A stretch of 64,000 nucleotides of DNA from Veillonella sp. CHU740 (GTDB taxonomy: Bacteria > Bacillota > Negativicutes > Veillonellales > Veillonellaceae): assembly GCF_003992055.1 (NCBI RefSeq), contig NZ_RQVD01000001.1, forward strand, positions 124,001 to 188,000, in the 5' to 3' direction. Both the position numbers and the translations under genes were made by a program. Within the stretch, counting starts at the first letter, position 1, and every line of letters starts with the position of its first letter. Below, in pieces: positions 17,193-25,392 of this stretch. The notes beneath the pieces are model-generated. The model saw only the letters and a program-made list of their open reading frames with translations, was not told the DNA's origin and did not search any database.

Positions 17193-18266
17193 TTAGTTTT
17201 TGAACTTATCTTTAGTTTGTTCCGCTAAATCGATTGCTGTTTCTTTGACAACTTCTGCTTTTTCACGAATTTCTTGTACTGCCTCTTGCGCTTGATCGAT
17301 TGCTTTCGCTGCCACTTCAGAGGCTTTTTCTTCGATTTTTTGCAATGTTGGTTCTACTGTTTCTTTTACGCCTTGTACGACAGTGGCTGCTTTTTCTACA
17401 ACTGGTTCCACTGCAGTTTGTAAGGATGCATTCAAAGACTGGCTCACAGATTCTGCTTTTTCATACGCTACTTGTGTGTACATATTCGCTTTAGAAGCCG
17501 ATGTACCAACCACAGCAGCTGTTAAAGAGAATGCTTCTGCTGCTAATATTTTTAATAAAGAGCCTACACCACTTGCTGCATGACGAACATTGTCCAACAA
17601 TTCATCATTACCGCTTTTTTCTAGTGTATCTTTTACGGTAGCACCCAAGATAGAGAATACACCTAGAGCCACATCTTTTACAGCTCCCATATTGCTTAAC
17701 ACATCAGAAGAAATGAAAGAGCTAGCAAAGTTTTTTGCGCCCCCTAAATAGTCGCTACCAGAGATATTCACATCACCCAAGAAATCTGCAGATTCATTTC
17801 CCAACGGTTTGTCACGAAGAGGCGTGTTGGCCAATGTGACTACTGTTTCTTTATTATGCTCATAAATTTGAACTAATCGATCACGATACTCTTCAAAATT
17901 TGGACACGCTGGCATGCCATCTTCCACCCATTTAGCAGCCATTTTACCAACGCCATAGGTAATCGCTGCTGCCACTGGCACACGTACCACAGCCGTTGGT
18001 ACCAATGTGCATAACAAGGATGCTACCGCACTTCCACCAAGGCCTACTAAAAAGCTAGTAACACCATTGGTAACAGGACATTGTCCATGGGCCTGTGCAA
18101 TACGAGTTACCATATATACATCATTTGCCAATAAACCTGGATAATTAAATTTTGGCAGCGCTGCAATACCCGCAGCACGTGCAGCTGCCCAACGGCAGAT
18201 TGCTTCTACTTCTTCTTGTACATTTGTTTGAGTTAGTTCCCCTTGATTGTAGTTCAACTGTTCCAT
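17193..18266 (-). CDS. Protein with a hydrophobic core and a long amphipathic C-terminal helix (phasin/apolipoprotein-like)
   Basis: 357 residues, no signal peptide. Hydrophobic stretches at about 65-105 (TSFLVGLGGSAVASLLCTLV and VRVPVAAAITYGVGKMAA) resemble DUF697-like membrane hairpins. From about residue 265 to the end the sequence is Ala/Glu/Lys/Val-rich with heptad-like repeats (EKAATVVQGVKETVEPTLQK, EKASEVAAKAIDQAQEAV), predicted to form a long amphipathic or coiled-coil helix as in phasins and apolipoprotein-like proteins. I do not recognise a family for the whole protein. It probably heads an operon with DUF1232. A function at a membrane or granule surface is an inference. Confidence 0.6.
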   Translation of the reverse strand: MEQLNYNQGELTQTNVQEEVEAICRWAAARAAGIAALPKFNYPGLLANDVYMVTRIAQAHGQCPVTNGVTSFLVGLGGSAVASLLCTLVPTAVVRVPVAAAITYGVGKMAAKWVEDGMPACPNFEEYRDRLVQIYEHNKETVVTLANTPLRDKPLGNESADFLGDVNISGSDYLGGAKNFASSFISSDVLSNMGAVKDVALGVFSILGATVKDTLEKSGNDELLDNVRHAASGVGSLLKILAAEAFSLTAAVVGTSASKANMYTQVAYEKAESVSQSLNASLQTAVEPVVEKAATVVQGVKETVEPTLQKIEEKASEVAAKAIDQAQEAVQEIREKAEVVKETAIDLAEQTKDKFKN

Positions 18267-18321
18267 ATCTGACTCCTATACTTACAACGATACGCTAAGT
18301 GTCAATGTACTTACTACCCCT

Positions 18322-18351
18322 ATTGTATCAAATTTCACCATGAATTACCAA
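18322..18351 (-). promoter_or_regulatory. Promoter of the phasin-like gene
   Basis: TTGGTA (18346-18351) and TACAAT (18322-18327), 18 bases apart on the minus strand, with TGA before the -10 box (extended -10). It overlaps the last codons of the SDR gene. Confidence 0.55.
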
Positions 18352-19115
18352 CTTGTTAATCCGCCATCTACTGTCCAAGCTGCGCCTGTTACAAAAGAGG
18401 CTTTTTCACTGATTAAAAATGCAATGACTTCTCCCACTTCATGAGGTTGAGCAATGCGTCCCAATGGATAATGTAACGCCATTTCTTCTTTCGCTTTGGC
18501 AATATCTCCCGATGGTTCATTGGCCAATTGCTTCGCCACTAACGATGTGTCTACATCTCCCGGGCACACGCAATTGACACGCACCCGATGAGGTGCCATC
18601 TCTAAGGACAAAGACTTTGTAAAGCTTACCACAGCTCCTTTAGATGCACCGTATACTGAGCACGCCACATTCCCTTGCAATCCTGCATCGCTGGAAATTG
18701 TGACAATACTACCATGTACTTGTTTCAAATACGGTGCCGCTGCCTGGCACAAGAACACAGTCCCTTTCACATTTGTCCCTATCATCTCATCAAAGCTTTG
18801 TTCATCCACCTCCTCTAATAAACATTCTTCATAATATCCAGCGGCCGTAACAAGTGCATTGAGATTGCCAAATAGTTGAATCGTTTCTTCAACGATGCGT
18901 CGACAATTCATCACTTTACTCACATCACCTTGTACAAATCTAACTTTTGAAGAAATCCGCCGTAATTTTACAACAGCTTCTTGACCATCTCTTTCATTTC
19001 TACCATTGATGACTACACACCAACCTTGCTCCAATAGTAGTTCTGCTGTGGCAAACCCAATACCAGAGGTGCCTCCGCTAATGAGCGCCACCTGATTATC
19101 AGAAAACGCTTTCAT
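18345..19115 (-). CDS. Short-chain dehydrogenase/reductase
   Basis: 256 residues from the ATG at 19115, which has GGGAG five bases before it; an upstream ATG at 19127 overlaps the preceding stop but has no ribosome site. Classical SDR: cofactor loop SGGTSGIGFATAE, NGRN suggesting NADP(H) preference, DVSK, the NAG-like AAGYYEE, catalytic Ser in TISSDAG, Tyr155 and Lys159 in YGASKGAV, then PGDVDTSL and the C-terminal FVTGAAWTVDGG. The substrate cannot be told from sequence. It directly follows the TSUP carrier, so the two may act in one pathway. Confidence 0.9.
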   Translation of the reverse strand: MKAFSDNQVALISGGTSGIGFATAELLLEQGWCVVINGRNERDGQEAVVKLRRISSKVRFVQGDVSKVMNCRRIVEETIQLFGNLNALVTAAGYYEECLLEEVDEQSFDEMIGTNVKGTVFLCQAAAPYLKQVHGSIVTISSDAGLQGNVACSVYGASKGAVVSFTKSLSLEMAPHRVRVNCVCPGDVDTSLVAKQLANEPSGDIAKAKEEMALHYPLGRIAQPHEVGEVIAFLISEKASFVTGAAWTVDGGLTSW

Positions 19116-19126
19116 ATTCGCTCCCA

Positions 19127-19906
19127 TTATATGATTCCTTGTGAAAGTAAATAATCATAGGTTAATTTTAATAACATAGCTAAGGACATAGTAATAAATA
19201 ACACACGCACTAAGCCAGCTCCTTTTGCCATCGCTAATTTAGAACCAGTCGTAGCACCAATAATCTGTCCAGCTGCTACGGCTAATCCATATCCATAATG
19301 CACTTGATCCATCATCATAAAGACAACCAAGGACCCAAAGTTACTCACTGTATTTAGCGCCTTTGCATTACCGGAAGCTCCTAAAAAGTCATATCCCATA
19401 AACAGAAAATAAAAAATCAAAAACATCCCTGTTCCAGGTCCAATAAATCCATCATAGAGCCCAATGATAATGGCCATTCCCATGTATGCTAGTAGCTTCC
19501 AACCATGCATACGTTCTACTTGGGAGATAGCACCCCAGTCTTTTTTCATGACTACAATGACTAGTACGACCAGTAATAAGGCAATAATAACGGGTTTTAA
19601 AAATGTCGGTGGCACATAGACTGCAATATAGGCCCCGGTCATAGACACGATAAGAGTAAATGGCATAATCCATTTTAAAAATGACCAATTGACTAATCCA
19701 TTCCTAGCAAAGTTAATCATGGCTGTACCAGACCCAAAAACACTAGAAAGCTTATTGGTTCCTAGACAGGTTGCGATAGGTAAATTTGTCAGCATAATAG
19801 CTGGCAAGGAAATCAGGCCTCCGCCTCCCACGATAGAATCTATAAACCCTGCGAGGGCTCCTGTAAAAAATAAAATCCCACCAATGAGCAATTCACTTTC
19901 CATCAT
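19127..19906 (-). CDS. TSUP (TauE/SafE) family membrane transporter
   Basis: 259 residues from the ATG at 19906, with GGAGGG six bases upstream; the open frame reaches 19951 without a better start. About seven to eight membrane segments, with the two family half-motifs IDSIVGGGGLISLPAIML near the N-terminus and YDGFIGPGTGMFLIF in the second half. TSUP proteins carry sulfite, sulfonates, sulfoacetate or similar anions. Its stop overlaps the next frame (TAATG), so it is coupled to the SDR gene. Confidence 0.9.
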   Translation of the reverse strand: MMESELLIGGILFFTGALAGFIDSIVGGGGLISLPAIMLTNLPIATCLGTNKLSSVFGSGTAMINFARNGLVNWSFLKWIMPFTLIVSMTGAYIAVYVPPTFLKPVIIALLLVVLVIVVMKKDWGAISQVERMHGWKLLAYMGMAIIIGLYDGFIGPGTGMFLIFYFLFMGYDFLGASGNAKALNTVSNFGSLVVFMMMDQVHYGYGLAVAAGQIIGATTGSKLAMAKGAGLVRVLFITMSLAMLLKLTYDYLLSQGII

Positions 19907-19991
19907 ATAAAGCCCTCCTCTCTTAGGCATGACTATCATGCATTTCTTCACATAGTTTGAGACTTACAAACTATACTGTATATCTTTTCAT

Positions 19992-20282
19992 CTATTCTAT
20001 ACGGGGTAGTATTTTATTATACCCATCTGCCCCATAATTTAAGCATCGTTTAACACGGCTAATTGTTGCTGTACTAGCCCCCGTTAATTCTACGATTTGA
20101 TCATATCCAGTGCCAGACTTTAATAATCTAGCTACTTCTAAACGTTGAGAAATCGACTTCAATTCTCCGATAGTGCAAATATCTTCAAAAAATTCATAGC
20201 ACTCATCCATTGATTCCAAGGATAAAATGGCTTTAAATAATTGGTCATGCATCGGATTTTTTAATTTTTGATTAGATCCCAT
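19992..20282 (-). CDS. YerC/YecD-type TrpR-like DNA-binding protein
   Basis: 96 residues from the ATG at 20282 (GGAGG four bases upstream; the frame extends to 20360 but that part lies over the promoter). The helical TrpR-superfamily pattern is complete: AILSLESMDECYEFFEDICT, then GELKSISQRLEVARLLKSG, YDQIVELTGASTATISRVKR. Such proteins bind operators as dimers; the YerC family effector is unknown. Encoded as a single unit upstream of the TSUP-SDR pair. Confidence 0.9.
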   Translation of the reverse strand: MGSNQKLKNPMHDQLFKAILSLESMDECYEFFEDICTIGELKSISQRLEVARLLKSGTGYDQIVELTGASTATISRVKRCLNYGADGYNKILPRIE

Positions 20283-20327
20283 AGGTCCTCCATTGGTTCT
20301 ATTCATAATGTACTTTATTACCCTATC

Positions 20328-20336
20328 ATTATACCA
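20328..20336 (-). promoter_or_regulatory. Extended -10 promoter of the YerC-like gene
   Basis: TGGTATAAT on the minus strand, 45 bases before the ATG; no convincing -35 box, as expected for an extended -10 promoter. Confidence 0.5.
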
Positions 20337-20439
20337 TATCAAATGACTTACATATATCATATAATTGATTTTTATTTATTGATACTATGATTACCATTAG
20401 CAACCTTGATTGCTTTTGAACTATTCATTATGTAGTAAA

Positions 20440-20478
20440 GAAAAAGGATAGACAATGGAACTCCATCATCTATCCTTG
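20440..20478 (-). terminator. Intrinsic terminator after metNIQ
   Basis: AAGGATAGA and TCTATCCTT pair across a 16-base loop, and TTTTT overlaps and follows the stem on the minus strand. Confidence 0.8.
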
Positions 20479-20497
20479 TATAGGTAGTTTTTATATA

Positions 20498-21307
20498 TTA
20501 GAATGCAGGAATAATCGATCCTTTAAATTCATCTTGAATGAATTTGCGTACTGGCTCAGATTGGTAAATAGACAATAATTTTTTATATGTTTCATTATCT
20601 ACATCTTCTGTACGAACAGCCATTACGTTAGCATATGGAGAGTCTGTACTTTCCACTACAACAGCATCTTTTTGTGGATTTAAACCAGCTGGAATTGCGT
20701 AGTTTGTGTTTACTGCTGCTACGTCAACGTCGTTCAAAGAACGAGCAATTTGTGCCGCTTCTAATTCACGAATATCAATATTTTTAGGGTTGCTTGTAAT
20801 ATCTGCTACGGAAGATTTAACATTCCCCCCATCTTTTAATGTAATCAAACCAGCTTGTTGTAACAATAACAAGGCACGACCACCATTGGTAGGATCGTTA
20901 GGAATCGCTACAGTAGCGCCATTTGGCACATCTTTCAAATCTTTATATTTGTTAGAGTAAATGGCCATTGGTAACAAGATTGTTTTACCGATAGATTGAA
21001 TTTTCAAACCTTTATCTTTTACTGTGTTATCCAAGAATGGTTGATGTTGGAAGGAATTTACCTGTAACTCTTTTTGATCCAACGCAATGTTTGGTTGGAT
21101 ATAATCGCTGAACTCAACGATTTCGATGTTCAAGCCTTGTTTTGCTGCTTCTTGTTTTACAAATTCCATAACTTTTGCATGCGGACCTGCTGTCACACCT
21201 ACTTTAATTGGCGCATCTGCTGCCTGTTTTGCATCTTCTTTACCACATCCTGCTAGTAAAAGTACTAAGGATGCAATAGCTAATAAACCGACTAAAATAC
21301 GTTTCAT
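20498..21307 (-). CDS. metQ: Methionine ABC transporter substrate-binding lipoprotein MetQ
   Basis: 269 residues. Lipoprotein signal with lipobox LLAGC and acylated Cys21, then the NlpA/MetQ fold: IKVGVTAGPHAKVMEFVKQE, FSDYIQPNIALDQKELQVNS and FQHQPFLDN, and AIPNDPTNGGRALLLL. Binds L- or D-methionine outside the membrane and delivers it to MetNI. Last gene of a complete metN-metI-metQ operon. Confidence 0.95.
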   Translation of the reverse strand: MKRILVGLLAIASLVLLLAGCGKEDAKQAADAPIKVGVTAGPHAKVMEFVKQEAAKQGLNIEIVEFSDYIQPNIALDQKELQVNSFQHQPFLDNTVKDKGLKIQSIGKTILLPMAIYSNKYKDLKDVPNGATVAIPNDPTNGGRALLLLQQAGLITLKDGGNVKSSVADITSNPKNIDIRELEAAQIARSLNDVDVAAVNTNYAIPAGLNPQKDAVVVESTDSPYANVMAVRTEDVDNETYKKLLSIYQSEPVRKFIQDEFKGSIIPAF

Positions 21308-21318
21308 GTATATCTCCT

Positions 21319-21972
21319 TTATTTTTTATTTACCTTGCGAGATAAATAGTCACCTAAACTTTGGATGACTTGGACTAAGACAATTAAAATAACGATAGTT
21401 GCTAACATCACATCACCTTGGAAACGTTGGTATCCATAACGGATAGCAATATCCCCAAGACCACCACCACCGATAGCACCTGCCATAGCAGAATAGCTAA
21501 TCAAGTTAACGATCAACACGGTAATATTGTCAATCAATGTTGGCAATGCTTCTGGTAGTAATACTTTCCAAATAATTTGCAATGGAGTAGCCCCCATGGA
21601 CTGCGCTGCCTCAATAACACCGCCATTTACTTCTTTGATAGCTGTTTCTACTAAACGAGCCAAGAATGGGATTGCCGCCAAAGTTAATGGCACGCAAGCT
21701 GCGGTAGTACCAATGGATGTGCCTGCCACTAAGCGAGTAAATGGAATGATAGCTACCATCAAAATGATGAACGGAATGGAACGTGTGGCATTTACGATAG
21801 CACCTAGCACTTTATTCACTGCTTCATTTTGCATAATATGACCACGGCTTGTAATCACTAAAATCACGCCCAATGGAACCCCTAATAGAACGGCTACTAC
21901 TGTAGAAATCACCGTCATTTGTACAGTTTCTAAGAAACCTTGCAGCAATAAATTAATGATTTGCTGTGACAT
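21319..21972 (-). CDS. metI: Methionine ABC transporter permease MetI
   Basis: 217 residues with five to six membrane segments. The typical MetI sequence RSIPFIILMVAIIPFTRLV and the coupling loop EAAQSMGATPLQIIWKVLLP are present, plus NLISYSAMAGAIGGGGLGD. Overlaps the end of metN by 20 bases, so translation is coupled. Confidence 0.95.
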   Translation of the reverse strand: MSQQIINLLLQGFLETVQMTVISTVVAVLLGVPLGVILVITSRGHIMQNEAVNKVLGAIVNATRSIPFIILMVAIIPFTRLVAGTSIGTTAACVPLTLAAIPFLARLVETAIKEVNGGVIEAAQSMGATPLQIIWKVLLPEALPTLIDNITVLIVNLISYSAMAGAIGGGGLGDIAIRYGYQRFQGDVMLATIVILIVLVQVIQSLGDYLSRKVNKK

Positions 21973-22999
21973 AACCGATCACCTCGCTTCCAATTGGTAA
22001 ATTATGTAAGTAGTCGATAGCCGCTTCTGATTTAGATCGCTCACCTTTTAATTCCACAATCAAATGACCAAAGCTCATATCTTGGATGTAATCTACACCA
22101 CCAAATAAGATATTTACATCTGTATCAAACTTACGGATAATACTTGCCACTACTGGTTCGTCCGTCACATTACCTTTAAATGTCAATCGAACAATCGGAT
22201 TAGCACCTTCTACCCACGTTTCATTCATCGTTAAATGAGCCAACGCGTCTTCTGGCAAATCATGAGTGATGATAGCAGACACGAACTCTTTCGTAGTGGC
22301 TTGTTTTGGTTCTGTAAACACATCCACTACCGGACCTTCTTCGATGATAGTGCCACCCTCGATAACCGCTACACGATCACAAATTTCTTTGATGACATTC
22401 ATTTCATGCGTGATTAACACGATAGTCAAGTTCAATCGACGATTGATATCTTTCAATAATGCCAAAATAGATTTTGTCGTTTGTGGGTCTAATGCAGATG
22501 TAGCTTCATCACATAACAACACTTTTGGATTACTAGCTAAGGCACGAGCAATACCAACACGTTGTTTTTGACCACCGGACAATTGAGATGGATAGTTATC
22601 TAAGCGATCCGACAATTTAACAATGTCTAAAATTGGCAAAATACGCTCTCTAATTTCTTCTTTGGACAATCCTTGTAATTCCAATGGAAATGCCACATTT
22701 TCATAGACTGTGCGGGATGAAAGCAAATTAAAGTGCTGGAAAATCATACCGATGTGTTTGCGTTCTTCACGAAGTTCTGCTGTGTTCAACTTCGTTAAAT
22801 CTACACCGTCCACAATAACGGTTCCAGATGTAGGGCGTTCCAACATATTGATACAGCGAATCAAGGTAGATTTACCAGCACCAGATTGTCCGATAACACC
22901 AAAAATTTCGCCTTCTTGTATAGTGACATTAATTTCTTTCAAGGCTTCCACACGGACAGCACCTTCATAGACTTTTTGAATCTGTTTAAGTTCTATCAT
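21953..22999 (-). CDS. metN: Methionine ABC transporter ATP-binding protein MetN
   Basis: 348 residues. Walker A GQSGAGKST, signature [15 protein letters not shown], Walker B VLLCDEATSALDP, switch His in LITHEM. The C-terminal ~90 residues form the NIL regulatory domain (IVRLTFKGNVTDEPVVASII), known to bind methionine and inhibit import. First gene of metNIQ, behind a leader that carries its own terminator. Confidence 0.95.
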   Translation of the reverse strand: MIELKQIQKVYEGAVRVEALKEINVTIQEGEIFGVIGQSGAGKSTLIRCINMLERPTSGTVIVDGVDLTKLNTAELREERKHIGMIFQHFNLLSSRTVYENVAFPLELQGLSKEEIRERILPILDIVKLSDRLDNYPSQLSGGQKQRVGIARALASNPKVLLCDEATSALDPQTTKSILALLKDINRRLNLTIVLITHEMNVIKEICDRVAVIEGGTIIEEGPVVDVFTEPKQATTKEFVSAIITHDLPEDALAHLTMNETWVEGANPIVRLTFKGNVTDEPVVASIIRKFDTDVNILFGGVDYIQDMSFGHLIVELKGERSKSEAAIDYLHNLPIGSEVIGYVTANH

Positions 23000-23024
23000 G
23001 AAATCCTCTCCTTTTCAAACTAAA

Positions 23025-23056
23025 TAAAAAAGAGCCCTCAGTTACCTAAGAGCTCT
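23025..23056 (-). terminator. Terminator between the metN promoter and metN
   Basis: GAGCTCTTAG and CTGAGGGCTC form a 10-bp stem (two G-U pairs) with a GTAA loop, followed on the minus strand by TTTTTT. It lies only 26 bases before the metN start and after the best promoter, so metN expression needs read-through or antitermination. Confidence 0.75.
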
Positions 23057-23069
23057 TGGGTATGCATAA

Positions 23070-23099
23070 ATTGTACAATGTGAGTAGACAGACTGTCAA
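23070..23099 (-). promoter_or_regulatory. Promoter of metNIQ
   Basis: TTGACA (23094-23099) and TACAAT (23070-23075), spacer 18, on the minus strand. The predicted leader is about 60 bases and holds the terminator at 23025-23056. Confidence 0.65.
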
Positions 23100-23417
23100 T
23101 AATTCCCACTATACTACTTGCCTATCGTCTATTATAACTTAAATCTATAACTCCATATTTAGAGGTGCCCACTCTTTATAACAAATGCACTCCTGCCTAG
23201 ATATGGGCCCCTATGTTAACTCACTATATACTTATTATATAATGATGAAAGATAGCATTTCCACTAAGTATATCAGTAATCTAAAGCAAGTATTCTTTTT
23301 CTCATACTAGCCATATACTAATTATCATGCGTTTCTATACAAATACCTGTACTTTTCGTAATGACAGCAGTCAATAGTCGGATGAATATACTCCCTTACA
23401 TACAATCCACATGCTAG
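23100..23417. other. Intergenic stretch with one structured segment
   Basis: No gene is visible. The only structure I see is a nested inverted repeat at 23153-23206 (CCATAT with ATATGG outside, a GCAC/GAGTGC-type pairing inside) next to a GGGGCCC block. It does not match SAM-I riboswitch or T-box motifs, which I looked for because metNIQ follows. Confidence 0.4.
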
Positions 23418-23960
23418 CTAGTCTTGTTTCTGGAGCTTAATGCCACCACGTTTTGCAATAAATGCGGCTAAGAAAATACCGCAACTACCAGTAATCAGCT
23501 GTGGCCAGCCCATGCTGAACAAGATACCTTTTTGCAAGTTCTCATCAACAGCTGGACTACCATCTGCTCCTGTTGGCAACAATTGGAATAGTTCAAAAAA
23601 CAAAGCATATAACACTACAGATTTAATAATCGCAGCCACAATAGCTGTCACCCAAATTCGTTTTTGTCCTAACATTTTCACAGTTACAGCGTAAGCCATA
23701 CTGCCAACCGCTACCACTGGTACAAATACCGGAATTGTCAACATACCTTGGACAAAGGCCATCAATGGTGTGACACAAGCTACGACAAAGCCACTCCATA
23801 ACCCATATCGCCATGTTGCGATAGCCGTACAAGCCCCTACAATAGAACCCACCAAAAATTGCACTAACCCATGCACAGGTATGATCATGCGAAGAAACCC
23901 TTGACTGAGCAAGGCAATCGCTAATAGTAACGCACTACCTGTTATTGTTTTAACCGACAT
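23418..23960 (-). CDS. Membrane protein resembling an ECF-transporter S component
   Basis: 180 residues with five to six membrane segments. The N-terminal SALLLAIALLSQGFLRMIIP and the following LVQFLVGSIVGACTAIATW look like the start of ECF S components, which bind a vitamin or other small molecule for an ECF energising module; PLMAFVQGMLTIPVF is also typical. No ECF ATPase is nearby. Its ATG overlaps the stop of the aminotransferase gene (TAATG), so it is translationally coupled to it and may import or sense a related compound. The family call is tentative. Confidence 0.55.
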   Translation of the reverse strand: MSVKTITGSALLLAIALLSQGFLRMIIPVHGLVQFLVGSIVGACTAIATWRYGLWSGFVVACVTPLMAFVQGMLTIPVFVPVVAVGSMAYAVTVKMLGQKRIWVTAIVAAIIKSVVLYALFFELFQLLPTGADGSPAVDENLQKGILFSMGWPQLITGSCGIFLAAFIAKRGGIKLQKQD

Positions 23961-24814
23961 TATGCTAGCCCTTCTTCCATTAAATGATGTAATTGTTCTG
24001 CCAATACTTTTGCTGCTTTACCTGGAGTACCATCTCCTACAGGTTCACGATTCAATGTGACTACAGGAATGACACCACCAATCGTATCGGTAAAGAAAAT
24101 TTCATCCGCATCTTTTAAAAACGCTTCATCAAATTCACGTTCAATGACTGTAATACCAGCCGTTGGTGCTACTCGAGTGACAATCAATTGTCTAGTAATA
24201 CCTTTTAAAATATGATGATCGGCAGGATGGGTATAACACACACCATCTTTCATGACAAATAGATTCGATGTAGCCCCTTCTGTGACAATACCATCACGCA
24301 CTAGGATCGCTGTATAAGCACCTTTTTTCTCCGCTTTTGTCTGCGCCAAAATATTAGGAATTAAATTTAGCGTTTTAATATCCACACGAGCCCAACGATC
24401 ATCTGGCAAAGTAATCGCTTTTACACCATTTTGTAAGGCCCCTAGGTCCATTGTAATTGGCTTGATGAACATGTACATTTGCGGTTCTAATTTAGAACGC
24501 TCAAAGGCATGATGACGCGGAGATACACCACGAGTGATTTGCAAATAGATGTATCCATCTGTAATTTCGCTTTGCTCAATCATGATTTCATGTAACTCTT
24601 GTAACTCATCCGGTGGCATACGTACAGGAATATCCATTTCACGCATAGAACGATACAAGCGATCTTGGTGATAGGAGAAAGCAAACGCACGGCCATTGTA
24701 CACACGAACTACCTCGTATACACCATCACCAAAACAATACCCTCTATCATCAAGACTAACCACCTTAGCCCCAGGCTCTACCATTTCACCATTAAAATAA
24801 GTTAATTCTTTCAT
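23960..24814 (-). CDS. dat: Class IV aminotransferase, probable D-amino acid aminotransferase
   Basis: 284 residues, PLP-dependent fold type IV. Starts YFNGEMVEPGAKVVSLDDRG and continues YCFGDGVYEVVRVYNG, a D-AAT/branched-chain signature. The Arg-x-His-type carboxylate trap (RGVSPRHHAF) favours D-amino acid transaminase over IlvE. The PLP lysine is in DIKTLNLIPN, and EGATSNLFVMKDG and IFFTDTIGGVIPV follow. Would make D-glutamate and D-alanine for the cell wall from keto acids. Coupled to the following S-component-like gene. Confidence 0.85.
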   Translation of the reverse strand: MKELTYFNGEMVEPGAKVVSLDDRGYCFGDGVYEVVRVYNGRAFAFSYHQDRLYRSMREMDIPVRMPPDELQELHEIMIEQSEITDGYIYLQITRGVSPRHHAFERSKLEPQMYMFIKPITMDLGALQNGVKAITLPDDRWARVDIKTLNLIPNILAQTKAEKKGAYTAILVRDGIVTEGATSNLFVMKDGVCYTHPADHHILKGITRQLIVTRVAPTAGITVIEREFDEAFLKDADEIFFTDTIGGVIPVVTLNREPVGDGTPGKAAKVLAEQLHHLMEEGLA

Positions 24815-24950
24815 AGTAACACCTCATAGTATACATACGAATCAAGTATCACTTTCATTATAGTACAGACAAGTATAAAATTCTATATCTTTTACAGCAA
24901 ATCTTCTGTAAACACCACATACCCTATTTAGACGCAATCTAAGCAGAGCG

Positions 24951-25392
24951 CAAGTTTGCAAATAACACCGCTCCTTGAGGAACACAGTTATAAGTAGCAG
25001 CCTTGTGGCATCCCTTAGTACCTAAATCATGCAAACACAGAAGACCTAAACATGCTCCAATGCAAGCCAAGCAAGGCACAAGTTTGCAAACAACACCCCT
25101 CCCCTGAGGAACGCAGTTATGAGTAGCAGCCTTGTGGCGTTCTTTATTACTTAAATTGCGCAAACACAGAAGACCGTAACATGCTCCTGAACAAACCTAC
25201 CGTAGGATCAGTTTGAGATGGAGTATGTTACGGTCTTCCTTTACTCTATTTAATTACGAACGCCACAGGCTGCATAGCATCACAAGTGACGACCTACCGT
25301 AGGATCAGTTTGTGGAGGAATATGTCGTGCTCTTCTCTTCATCATATTCAGTTAAGAACAGCACAGATTGCATAGCATCACAAGTGACGACT
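24951..25392. repeat. Dispersed repeat module, copy A (with internal duplication)
   Basis: The stretch between dat and the acyltransferase holds ordered sub-repeats. Unit a occurs twice (24951-25058 and 25079-25187; CAAGTTTGCAAA, GAGGAAC, GTAGCAGCCTTGTGGC, CAAACACAGAAGACC). A 19-bp stem follows (GAAGACCGTAACATGCTCC with GGAGTATGTTACGGTCTTC, 25167-25239). The block CCTACCGTAGGATCAGTTTG occurs twice (25196 and 25293), and CATAGCATCACAAGTGACGAC twice, ending at 25391. The stop codon of the acyltransferase (25392-25394) touches the end. 25079-25392 matches 29450-29756 closely. No convincing gene inside. Confidence 0.85.

Noticed and set aside
23000-23417. SAM riboswitch or methionine T-box before metNIQ
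   Set aside because: I looked for the SAM-I core and the T-box TGGNACCGCG sequence on the minus strand and found neither.
24939-25163. A 74-codon minus-strand open frame with internally repeated residues
   Set aside because: The repetition comes from the duplicated unit of repeat copy A; the homologous copy B does not keep the frame.
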